Shown: piece by piece, positions 1 through 7,900 of the stretch
Numbering within the stretch: the first letter of the stretch is position 1
How the letters are laid out: the number at the start of each line of letters is the position of its first letter
Assembly: GCA_031404455.1 (NCBI GenBank)
Contig: JANNHP010000336.1
Coordinates: forward strand, 1 to 13,728
Length of the DNA: 13,728 nt
Reading direction: 5' to 3'
Source of the DNA: JANNHP01 sp031404455
GTDB taxonomy: Bacteria; Planctomycetota; JAJSAM01; JAJVHW01
Program-made: the position numbers and the translations under genes
Notes under the pieces: model-generated
Seen by the model: the letters and a program-made list of their open reading frames with translations, nothing else
Database searches by the model: none
What the model was told of the DNA's origin: nothing

Positions 1-667
1 GTGATTCGTTGCGCGAGCTGTTGACCCGAGTGCTGACCGGGTGATGCGCGAAATCGGTTTGCGCTTCGCCAATCATCCGCGCCACTGCATCAGCATCAGT
101 CTGCACCGGGTCGATCCATTCATCGTACTGCTCGGGCCTGAGCACTACCGGCGTGCGGTCATGCGCTTACGGTAGGGTTGACGTCGCGGCCTTCGTGGGC
201 ACGGCACAGGACAGCGCAGATTCGCCATCGGGTTTGATCCACTGTGAAACAAGGCCCGCGAAGGTGAAGATCGGTACATTCGTGCGGTGGATGAAGTGCT
301 GCTGCTTCACCATCAAGATCTCTCTAGTCGCAGAATCCACTTGCTCGACTTGCTGCCATTCATATCAGCCTTCCGCTGGCACGAGACAGCGACTGTTGCG
401 CTAGGCATGGCCCCACATGGGCTTGCCAGCCGCTTCCTCACTGCGCGCATTGAAGTCATCGCTGGTAGCTTAGACTTCTTCCGCCATGACGGAACAAGAC
501 CCCAGCGGGCAGCACAGAGCGTTAAGGCGCCATCTGCTAATCGCAGCAACGGAACCGTGGTCGTAGGTGCAACATTGACTTGCCGACACAGCGGATACGG
601 GCTGCGGCCGTTAATTCGGAAGTGCCGCTCAATGGCGGCGTCATCAGGTGAAACGAACCTACCGCAT
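1..667 (-). pseudogene. SRAP / SOS response-associated peptidase (YedK-like) pseudogene, C-terminus off the left edge
   Basis: Intact SRAP proteins (YedK, HMCES) use the Cys after the start Met to cross-link covalently to abasic sites in single-stranded DNA. Reading leftward, the pieces are CGRFVSP, NVAPTTTVPLL, ARWGLVPSW, then in another frame DDFNARSEEAAGKP, RCLVPAEG-YEW, HFIH, FAGL, HDRTPVVLRPEQYDEW and DFAHHPVSTRVN, which covers almost the whole family. An AAGGAG Shine-Dalgarno (672-677) precedes an ATG at 665-667, but the expected ATG-TGC-GG reads ATG-CGG, as if 2 bp were lost, so the catalytic Cys codon is out of frame with the start. A second frame change lies near 468-482. Three stops interrupt the second half: TAG (401-403), TGA (365-367, in place of an aromatic codon in G-[W/F]-YEW) and TAA (167-169). 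Five lesions make it non-functional. GC is lower than in the rest of the window. The last few residues of the family should lie beyond position 1. Confidence 0.88.
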
Positions 668-790
668 TCTTCTCCTTGTGTCATGAAGGATTCGTCCATC
701 TTCTACCGACACATCTACGTCACTTCGCTGATATGCAATCTCGCGGGTAAGCCCTATGTTGAGCCAACTCACTCCCTCTAAGGAACATTT

Positions 791-919
791 ATGAGCGATC
801 CGAAGTATCCCTCCCCTGGTCCTGATAGGCCGGACACAGATCCCCCGCCGTCTCCCACGCCGATCGACGATCCAGTTCCGAATGATATTCCGGAACGGCT
901 CCGCGATAGGCGTCATTAA
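791..919 (+). CDS. Small proline-rich hypothetical protein (42 aa)
   Basis: An ATG at 791 follows an AAGGA Shine-Dalgarno (780-784) at 6-nt spacing and opens a 42-codon frame ending in TAA at 917-919. The peptide is rich in Pro and Asp (segments such as PDTDPPPSPTPIDDPVP) and ends with a basic RLRDRRH tail. It has no hydrophobic segment, so it should be soluble, and it is probably disordered. From memory, short Pro/Asp-rich ORFs like this occur in Proteobacteria, but I know of no function. It diverges from the SRAP pseudogene, and the 668-790 gap between them shows no promoter I would defend. A hairpin at 954-970 could end its transcript. The good ribosome site and clean frame argue for a real gene; the very short length argues for caution. 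Confidence 0.55.
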   Translation: MSDPKYPSPGPDRPDTDPPPSPTPIDDPVPNDIPERLRDRRH

Positions 920-985
920 AACAGATCCCCGTAATGGCGTCCCGATGCCTAGACCCCGCTATGTGCGGGGCCGAGCGCGAGAAGC
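920..985. other. Composition breakpoint between low-GC left end and high-GC gene cluster
   Basis: Left of here the DNA has moderate GC and carries a decayed gene; right of here it is strongly GC-rich and fully coding. The sigma-factor frame is blocked upstream by an in-frame TAG at 907-909, and its family-like sequence starts only at about 970-985. Region 2, normally about 80-90 residues upstream, is absent from all frames because that DNA belongs to the small ORF and the SRAP pseudogene. The join therefore falls inside a gene. A recombination event or an assembly chimera would both look like this. No insertion-sequence ends, attachment repeats or tRNA are visible at the join. Confidence 0.6.
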
Positions 986-1323
986 GGAGCGTCCGGATCA
1001 AGCCGGTGTCGCTCGACCGCGCCGGCCCGGACGAGGACGCCCCCTCGATGGACGCCCCCGACCGCAATGCGCGCTCGCCCGACGAGACGGCGCTCGACCG
1101 GGAGCTCGGCGCTCGCATCGAGCGGGCCGTCGGACGCCTGCCGGAGAAGCTGCGCGAGGCGTGGGTGCTGGCGGTCTCGCAGGGGCTCGGCTACCCCGAG
1201 GTCGCCGAGATCCTCGGCATCCCGGTCGGCACGGTGAAGTCGCGGATGTTCCAGGCCGTGCGTCTGCTGCGGGAGGACCTCGCCTCGTACGCCGGGGAGG
1301 AGGTGCGCGATGAACTGCGCTGA
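934..1323 (+). CDS. ECF sigma factor, truncated at the 5' end (region 4 only)
   Basis: The last roughly 60 residues are a clear sigma-70 region 4. They begin at LPEKLREAWVLAV and contain the helix-turn-helix PEVAEILGIPVGTVKSRMFQA, which would bind the -35 element. Region 2, which binds core polymerase and the -10 element, is missing; a normal ECF factor is about 170-200 residues. The 129-codon frame from ATG 934 starts with about 12 residues (MASRCLDPAMCG) that look like read-through of the foreign left segment; plausible sigma sequence begins around EREKRSVRIKP. A protein without region 2 should not act as a sigma factor. If the left end is an assembly artefact, the real gene is whole and this is its 3' half. 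The stop overlaps the next start by 14 nt, the usual sigma/anti-sigma arrangement, so the intact gene would be expected to drive this operon. Confidence 0.85.
   Translation: MASRCLDPAMCGAEREKRSVRIKPVSLDRAGPDEDAPSMDAPDRNARSPDETALDRELGARIERAVGRLPEKLREAWVLAVSQGLGYPEVAEILGIPVGTVKSRMFQAVRLLREDLASYAGEEVRDELR
954..970 (+). terminator. Short GC-rich hairpin, possible terminator of the left-hand segment
   Basis: CCCCGC (954-959) and GCGGGG (965-970) form a perfect 6-bp stem around the loop TATGT. It lies 35 nt after the stop of the small ORF. No T-tract follows; instead the sequence turns at once into GC-rich sigma-factor coding DNA. That would fit a terminator whose 3' tail was cut off at the junction. 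The stem is short and may have no function. Confidence 0.4.
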
Positions 1324-2641
1324 CTTCGGCCCCGATCTCGTCGCGCTGGCGCTCGGTCAGCTCCCCGCGGCGGAGGCGTCGCCGGTCGAGGCCCACGTCG
1401 CCGCGTGCGCGCCCTGCCGCGCAGAGCTCGCGGCGAACCGCCGGCTCCTCGGCGCTGCGCGCGGAGCCGAGGCGTCCGATCCGTCCGCCGCCGCCCGGGA
1501 GCGACTGCTCGCCGCCTTCCGCGACGAGCGCGACGCCGCACCCGCGCCGGACTCCCCCGTCATCGCACCGCCGCCACGGCGATCGTCGCGGATCCTGTCG
1601 CTCGTCCTGCCGCTCGCGGCCGCCGCGGCCGTCCTCGTCGCTGTGGTGCTCAGTTCGCGCGAACGCCCGGCGCAGATCGTCGACGGCGAGGGCATCTTCC
1701 ATCCGGACTTCGAGGCTCTGGCACCGGGTGTCGTCGTCCGCGGCGAGTTCGCGTTCGGCGAAGGCGCCGAGATCGAGGCCGGGGAATCTCCCGTCACATT
1801 CCGGCTGTCGCTCGACGCCGCGCGCGGCGCGACGGCGACCGACGGCCGGGTGCCCGGCCGGGTGGAGCTGAAACTCCTCGCCGCGGCCCGGCTGCGGCGC
1901 TCCAGCGCGAACGCGATCGAACTCTGCGGCGGCACGATTGAGGTCACCGCGGGCCCACTCGCGGAGCCGTTCACGGTGCGCGCCGCGGACGGCGATCTCA
2001 CCGCAGTCGTCCGCGGCACGCGCTTCCTCGCGACCACCGCCGACCGGCGCCTCGTCGTCGTCGTCCGTGAGGGCAAGGTCGAGCTCGGCCGCCTCGGAGG
2101 TGCCTCGGAGACCCTCGGCGCGGGCGAACAGGGGCTCGTCGACGCGGAACGCCTCCTCCGCCGCCCCGCCGACGCCGGCGCCACCGGAGACACGCTGCTC
2201 ACGCCGCGCGCTCGCCTCGAAGTCGACTCCGTGACCGGCGGGCTCCCCCGCGGGCTCCCCGGCGGGCTCCCCGGCGGGCTCCCCGGTGGTCTCACCGGCC
2301 GGCTCGAGGTCGGGGAGGGCGGACCCGTGTCGATCCTGCCTTTCGACGATTCCGAACCGCGCTTCCTCCTTCGTCTCAAGGGGGATGACGGACGGGCTCG
2401 CGAGGTGAAACTTCAACGCAACATGCTGCGCGCCACCCCGCCGGGCACCGGCACGCGCGTCTGGCGGATCGAGCCCGGACGCGACTACGTGCTCTCGATC
2501 GACCCCGCGGCACTCGGACTCACCCCCGGACGCTACGAGGCGAGTCTCCGGTACGTGTCCTACCGTGGGAGCGAAGGCGGCGCCGAATGGCTCGGCGTCG
2601 CGGAGAGCGATCCGGTCCCGTTCGAGGTTCCCGCCAAGTGA
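1310..2641 (+). CDS. Zinc-finger anti-sigma factor fused to a FecR-like periplasmic domain (443 aa)
   Basis: This is the probable membrane-bound inhibitor of the ECF factor encoded just upstream. The N-terminus has the anti-sigma zinc-finger motif HVAACAPC (His29, Cys33, Cys36), with Cys3 as a possible extra ligand. A Pro/Ala-rich linker leads to one transmembrane helix at about residues 94-114, so the finger should face the cytoplasm and the rest the periplasm. Residues about 218-275 resemble a FecR core (DLTAVVRGTRF, then VVREGKVEL and LGAGEQGLV). Residues about 310-333 are a run of GGLP repeats, followed by a beta-rich tail of about 110 residues (GDDGRAREVKL, PGRYEASLRY). The ATG at 1310 has a strong GAGGAGG ribosome site (1297-1303) and lies inside the sigma stop region. 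The signal it senses cannot be read from the sequence; the FecR-like part suggests an outer-domain sensor rather than simple proteolytic release, which is inference. Confidence 0.85.
   Translation: MNCADFGPDLVALALGQLPAAEASPVEAHVAACAPCRAELAANRRLLGAARGAEASDPSAAARERLLAAFRDERDAAPAPDSPVIAPPPRRSSRILSLVLPLAAAAAVLVAVVLSSRERPAQIVDGEGIFHPDFEALAPGVVVRGEFAFGEGAEIEAGESPVTFRLSLDAARGATATDGRVPGRVELKLLAAARLRRSSANAIELCGGTIEVTAGPLAEPFTVRAADGDLTAVVRGTRFLATTADRRLVVVVREGKVELGRLGGASETLGAGEQGLVDAERLLRRPADAGATGDTLLTPRARLEVDSVTGGLPRGLPGGLPGGLPGGLTGRLEVGEGGPVSILPFDDSEPRFLLRLKGDDGRAREVKLQRNMLRATPPGTGTRVWRIEPGRDYVLSIDPAALGLTPGRYEASLRYVSYRGSEGGAEWLGVAESDPVPFEVPAK
2237..2308 (+). repeat. 12-bp in-frame tandem repeat encoding GGLP units
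   Basis: Six consecutive 12-bp units lie in frame within the anti-sigma/FecR gene. Units 1, 3 and 4 are identical (GGCGGGCTCCCC), unit 2 differs by one base (first base G to C), and units 5 and 6 are degenerate. They encode GGLP, RGLP, GGLP, GGLP, GGLT and GRLE. The near-identity of the central copies suggests recent slippage, so copy number may vary between strains without breaking the frame. The product is probably a flexible spacer between the FecR-like core and the C-terminal beta domain. Confidence 0.85.
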
Positions 2642-4938
2642 TGAACTCCGAACTCGCACCAGAACTCGTAACCGTCCGAGGCCTGCTCGCGTCGCTGCGC
2701 GCGAAGATCCGCCGCGCCTGGACGGTCCGTGGCCTCTCGATCACGGCGACCGCCGTGTGCATCGTCGCGGTCGTCTCGTTCGGGCTCGACTGGTCCCTCG
2801 ACCTCCCGCTCGGCGTCCGCGCCGTCCACCTGTGCCTCATGCTCGTGATCCTCGGCGTCGTGCTGAACCGCGCGCTGCTGCGCCCGCTGCGCACGCAGAT
2901 GCCGGAACAGGACCTCGCGCAGGCGGTCGAGCACGGCGCCCCCGACCTCAGGGACCGTCTGCTCTCGGCGCTCGATTTCGAGACCCGCCTCGGCGACGCG
3001 TCGGAGACGGAGTCCCGCGAGCTCATGGCCGGAGTCGTCCGCGACGCCGCGGTCTTCGCCGGGCGCCTCGACGCGGGCCTGCTCGTCGACACGCGACCCG
3101 CCCGCCGCGCGCTCGGACTCGCGACGGCCGCCGCCGCGGCACTCGTCGCCGTCGCGCTCGCGATGCCCGTCGAGTTCTCGCTGTGGCTCCAGCGCGGCGT
3201 GCTGCTCTCCGACATCGCGTGGCCGCGGCGCACGCACCTCACGCTCGCCGACTTCCCGGCGACGGGTCCGCGCATCGTCACGCGCGGCGACGACCTGCGC
3301 ATCGTCGCCGTGGCCGAGGGCGACCTGCCGTCCGAGGTCACGCTCCACTACGAGCAGCTCGCCGACCCCGACCCGTCGAAGGGCGCCGGCGCCGAGCCCG
3401 AGGTCAAGTTCGCCGACACGCGGCGCATGTTCGCCGTCGAGGGCGAGGAGGGCCGCTACGGCTTCGACTTCCGGGCGGTGTCCGCGTCGTTCCGCGTGTG
3501 GGTCACCGGCGGCGACGACCAGGACGATGCGCCGCTCTACACGGTGCTCGCCCTCGTGCCGCCGCGCGTCGCGTCGATCTCGGGGAAGATCGTCTACCCC
3601 GCCTACGCGAACCTGCGCGAAGGCGTCGTCCGCGACGCGAGCTTCGAGGTGCTCAAGGGGTCGCGCGTCGAGCTCGCGATCAAGGCGAACATGCCGCTCG
3701 CGATCGCTCGGATGGTCCCCGCGAACTCGCCGAACATCACCACGGTGCCTCTCGCCGAGGACAAGAAGTCGATGACTCTCTCGTTCGACGTGAACGAATC
3801 GGTCGACTTCCACCTCGAGCTCACGGCTCTCGAGGGACAGACGAACCGCGCCGAGGACGACGTCTTCCACCTCCGCGCCGGCGAGGACCGCGCGCCCGAG
3901 CTGCGCGTCCTCTACCCGCCCGCGCGCCTCTACCGCACGCCCCGCGGGAACGTCCCGCTCAAGTTCGTCGCGAAGGACGACTTCCAGGTCTCCGCCGTCT
4001 CGCTCGACGTGATGCGCGGCTCGGAGCGGTTCGAGTCGTCCGAGCTCTGGCGCGACCCGAAGACGCCGCCCGCGGCGGATCGCAAGCGCGTCGACGGCTA
4101 CCAGCGGTTCGACTTCGAACAGTACGCGGGCGACGGCGCACGGCCGCCGAAGCCGGGCGACGTCTTCCACTTCACGCTGAAGGCGACCGACAGCAACGCG
4201 AGCACGACCGCGTCGGGAGATCTCGTGGTGGAACTCCTCTCGGAGGAGGACTTCGAGCGCCGCCTCTCGCAGCGTCAGGGAACGCTCCGCGAGGAGCTCT
4301 CGATCGTGCGCCGCAACCAGCAGCGCGCGCGCTCGGCCGTCGTCGAACTGCGCGCCGCGGTCGCGAAGTCCGCGGACGATCCGGCCGCGCTCGATCGCGG
4401 ACGCAACGTGCAGGTGGACCAGGGCCGCGTCACGAACGACCTCGCGCAGTTCCTGAAGGGCATCCAGCAGGTGTTCGACTCCTACGTCCTCGACCGCGTC
4501 GGCGCGGGCACGACCATCGACAAGCTCCTGCCGATCTACGACGAGGAGCTCGCGAAGCCCTCCGACGAAGAGGTCTTCCCGGCCTCGCTCTACCGGCGCA
4601 TCGTCGCGGAGAAGCGCTCGGACCGCCTCTACGACCCCGACGTGCTCGGCGCCCTGCTCGACATCATGGACCTCGGAGAGCGCGCGACGGGCGAGGTGTC
4701 GCCGTCGGTTTACAAGTCGCTCGTCGCGTGGACGACGGAGCCGGCGCACGATCCCGCCGAGCTCGAGCGCGCCGAGAAGTCGTCGACCGAGCTCGCGGCG
4801 CTCCTCGCGGAAATCGACCGGCGCATGCAGCGCTGGGGCGAGCTGAACCTGCTCATCGAGATCGCGCGCGACATCCGCAACACGCAGGACCAGCTCTCGA
4901 AGGATCCCGCCGGCACGAAGGGGCTCGCCCCGAAGTGA
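2641..4938 (+). CDS. DUF4175-like inner-membrane protein (765 aa)
   Basis: A large membrane-anchored protein of unknown biochemical role. Residues about 31-49 and 60-79 are two transmembrane helices. A soluble loop follows with the pattern HGAPDLRDRLLSALDFETR, then a third helix at about 157-175. The remainder, more than 550 residues, should be periplasmic: beta-rich segments with VYPAYANLREGVVRDASFEV, then RAPELRVLYPPARLYRTPRG and AKDDFQVSAVSLDVMRG, then a helical C-terminus. This order of two helices, a loop, a third helix and Ig-like repeats with a KDDF/DDYG-type motif matches what I recall of DUF4175 proteins. I chose ATG 2641 because it overlaps the upstream stop as ATGA; an in-frame ATG at 2587 would add 18 basic residues inside the previous gene. 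The nearest Shine-Dalgarno-like GAGG (2624-2627) is far away, so translation is probably coupled. The usual long coiled-coil tail is missing here and appears to be the next gene. Confidence 0.72.
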   Translation: MNSELAPELVTVRGLLASLRAKIRRAWTVRGLSITATAVCIVAVVSFGLDWSLDLPLGVRAVHLCLMLVILGVVLNRALLRPLRTQMPEQDLAQAVEHGAPDLRDRLLSALDFETRLGDASETESRELMAGVVRDAAVFAGRLDAGLLVDTRPARRALGLATAAAAALVAVALAMPVEFSLWLQRGVLLSDIAWPRRTHLTLADFPATGPRIVTRGDDLRIVAVAEGDLPSEVTLHYEQLADPDPSKGAGAEPEVKFADTRRMFAVEGEEGRYGFDFRAVSASFRVWVTGGDDQDDAPLYTVLALVPPRVASISGKIVYPAYANLREGVVRDASFEVLKGSRVELAIKANMPLAIARMVPANSPNITTVPLAEDKKSMTLSFDVNESVDFHLELTALEGQTNRAEDDVFHLRAGEDRAPELRVLYPPARLYRTPRGNVPLKFVAKDDFQVSAVSLDVMRGSERFESSELWRDPKTPPAADRKRVDGYQRFDFEQYAGDGARPPKPGDVFHFTLKATDSNASTTASGDLVVELLSEEDFERRLSQRQGTLREELSIVRRNQQRARSAVVELRAAVAKSADDPAALDRGRNVQVDQGRVTNDLAQFLKGIQQVFDSYVLDRVGAGTTIDKLLPIYDEELAKPSDEEVFPASLYRRIVAEKRSDRLYDPDVLGALLDIMDLGERATGEVSPSVYKSLVAWTTEPAHDPAELERAEKSSTELAALLAEIDRRMQRWGELNLLIEIARDIRNTQDQLSKDPAGTKGLAPK

Positions 4939-4945
4939 GGAAATC

Positions 4946-7900
4946 ATGATGCGACGGACCCTGGCACTCACCGCGGCGGCGCTCGTCGCCTTCGCCGCTT
5001 CGTCCCCCGCCCCTGCCGAGGACGGCAGCACGCAGGCGCAGGACCAGGAGACCGCGCGCGAGCAGTTCAACGACCTCGTCGAGAAGATGAAGGAGTTCGC
5101 CGCGCGTCTGCGCGAGCACGGGCAGGAGGACAAGGCCCAGATCGTCGAGGGCGCCCTCAAGTACGCCGACGAGAAGAAGGTCGCCGACGTCATGGCGCGG
5201 GCGAAGCAGCTCTTCCGGGACGACAAGCTGATGGAGGGCAAGAAGCTCGCGGGCGACCTCAGGACGAACCTCGACGACATCATCGCCATCCTCGAACGGC
5301 GCTCGGCGCTGTCGGACCTCGACCGCAAACGGCGCGAGATCGGGGAGGCGCGCAAGGAGCTCGGGGAACTCACCGCCCGGCAGGAGAAGCTCCGTAAGGA
5401 GACCGAGTCGGCTCGCGACGAGGCGCGCGTCGATCCGAAGATGGCCGACCTCGTGAAGGACGTGTCGGACCTCGCCGAGGAGCAGCGCGCGCTCGACGCG
5501 CAGCAGAACCGCGACGGTTCGGACGAGAAGAAGGCGCTCGACGCCGCCGCGCGCGAGCTCTCGAAGCTCGCAGAGGACCAGGGACGCATCGCGGAACGCG
5601 CCGAGCAGTCGAAGGATTCTCTCGACACCGCGTTCGCGAAGCTCGCGAAGGAAGCCGCGGAGATCTCACGCCGCCAGGAGGAGTCGGCGAAGACGCAGTC
5701 GGCGCTGCGCGACGCCGAGGAGGCGTTCCGGCGTCTCTCCGACCTCCTGCGTCGCGAGGACAAGATCCGCGACGAGATGACGTCGTCCCTCGACGCCGCG
5801 TCGATGAAGGCGGCGAAGCAGGCCGCGAAGAAGGCCGCCGACGCGGCCCGCGGACTCGAATCGGCCGATCCGACGAAGGACGGGGCATCCGAGGAGATCG
5901 CCGCGGCGGCTGATCAGCTCGAGAAGGCCGCGCACGACGCGAAGGCTCAGGCGGACGCCGCGGCGCAGCGCGGGAAGACGTCGCACTCCGAGGACCTCGC
6001 GAAGGCTGCCGCGGCCGCGCAGGCCGCCGCCGAGAAGGCGCGCGCCGCCGCAGAGATGGCGAAGGCTGCCGAAGCCGCGCGCGCGAAGAGCGACGCCGCG
6101 GGCGCGAGGACGTCTGCGGACGAAGCGCGCGCCGCGCAGGACGCCGCCGCGCAGGCCGCCCTCGAGATGTCGGCAGCGCTCCAACGCTCCGGCGCCGGCC
6201 GGCAGGGCGACGACGCCGAGACGAAGCAGGCGAAGGCCGCGCAGGACTCCCGCGCCACCGCGGAAGAGATCCAGCGCGCGGCCGAGAACTTCGGGACCGA
6301 CGAGGCGCAGAAGGCGGGGAAGGAATCCGCGCGCGCCGCGGACGACGCCGCATCCGCGCTCGCCGCTTCGGAGCGCGCGCTCTCGCAGGGCGACGCGGAG
6401 ACCGCGCACAAGAAGGCCGACGAAGGCCGCGCCGCGCTGTCGAAGGCGGTCGCCGCCGCGAAGGAGGCGCTCGACGCCTCCCGCAGTTCGGCGGCCGCGA
6501 AGGCCGCAGAGGCCGAGTCGCAGATCTCGGCGGCTGCGAAGGACCTCGCGGCTCGCGCAGAGGAAGCCGCCGCGCAGTCCACGAGCGCGAGCCCCGAGCG
6601 CCGCGACGCCGCGAAGAAGGGTGCCCTTGCGGCGCAGCGCGCAGCCGGCGCAGCCGCGAAGAGCGCGGAGCAGATGACGAAGTCCGCCGAGGCGACGAAA
6701 GCGGGCGGCGACGCAGCGCGCGAATCGGCCGAGAACGGCGATGCGACGAAGGGTGCGGAGTCGGCTGCCGAAGCGGCCTCCGCGGCGCGCGAGGCGGCCG
6801 AGCAGCTCGCGAAGGCGTCGGGCGAGGCGGACCTCGCGAAGTCGCTCGCGGGGCCGCAGCACGAGAACCTCGAGAAGACCGCCGCCGTGCAGAAGACGCT
6901 GCCCGAGGGCGAGGCGAAGTCCCGCGTCGACGACGCCATGCGCGCGATGCGCGACGCGGCGAAGGCGGCGGAGAAAGGATCTCCCGAGGGCGCCGCGAAG
7001 TCCGCGCGTCAGGCGGAGTCGGCGCTGAAGGACGCGGCCGCGGCGGCCGGCGCGATGAAGGACGAAGCGGCGAAGCGCGAGGCCGACTCGGCGAAGGCGC
7101 TCGCCGAGAAGCAGGCCGATCTCGAGAAGCGCGCGAAGGAGCTCGAGGACAAGCTGAAGAAGCGCGCGGAGCAACTCGCGGCACAGGGCGACCCGGGCGC
7201 GTCGGCCCGCGCGTCGAAGGCGTCGGAGAAGGCTGCGGAGTCGGCCGGCGCGATGGGCAAGAGTGCCAAGGCGGGCAGCGAGGGCGACGCCGAGGAGTCG
7301 GGCGAGCAGCGCGCCGAGGCGCAGAAGAAGCTCGACGAGGCCCGCGAGGCGCTGCGCGATCCGAAGCTCGAGGAGACGGAACGAAAGCGGCTGCGCTCGA
7401 TCAAGGACGAGCAGAAGAAGCTCACCGAGGACGCGAAGGCGCTCGAAGAGCGCATGAAGAACAAGGACTCCACGAAGGCGGGCGCCGAGAACGTCGGCCG
7501 CGCACAGGAGGAGATGCAGCAGGCCGAGCAGAACCTCGACGAGGGCGAGTCCGACCCGGCCATCGAGGACGAGAAGGAAGCGGAGAAGTACCTCGAGATG
7601 GCGGACAAGAGCCTCTCGGAGCAGGAGCAGCGCTACGAGTCGCTGCAGGCCGAGGAGGCGCTCTACCGCATCGAGAAGGAGCTCGACCGGGTCGAGACGC
7701 AGCAGAAGGCGATCCTGGAGCGCACGCAGCAGCTCTGGGCCGCGCGCGGTCCCGAGGACAGCTTCACCCACTCGCAGCGCGCCGCGGGCAGGAAGCTCGC
7801 CGAGGACCAGCAGACGCTCGCGACGTCGCTCGACCCCGTGGTGGCGGCGGTCGAGGAGGAGAAGTCGGCCGTCTTCGGCCCGATCCTCCACGAGGTGAAG

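Noticed and set aside
313..699. Reading 313-699 on the minus strand as an intact 128-aa protein
   Set aside because: It holds only the N-terminal SRAP half, starts upstream of the true start region and switches to nonsense sequence after the WGLVPSW block because of the frameshift.
287..781. A 164-codon plus-strand open frame across the SRAP pseudogene
   Set aside because: The minus strand carries unmistakable SRAP motifs here; the plus-strand translation resembles nothing and has no ribosome site.
668..790. Divergent promoter between the SRAP pseudogene and the small ORF
   Set aside because: I found no convincing -35/-10 pair on either strand, so none is annotated.
2237..2308. CRISPR array or regulatory repeat
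   Set aside because: The units are 12 bp, directly adjacent without spacers and in frame with the protein; it is a coding tandem repeat.
998..2659. A 553-codon minus-strand open frame opposite the anti-sigma gene
   Set aside because: It is a compositional shadow: Gly/Arg/Glu-rich with no domain, while the plus strand shows a zinc finger, a membrane helix and a FecR-like core.
2560..5763. A 1067-codon open frame on the minus strand across the DUF4175-like gene and the start of the coiled-coil gene
   Set aside because: Its translation is Arg/Ser/Ala- and Glu/Val/Arg-rich low complexity, typical of the antisense of high-GC genes. The plus-strand genes have signal peptides, motifs and coupled starts.
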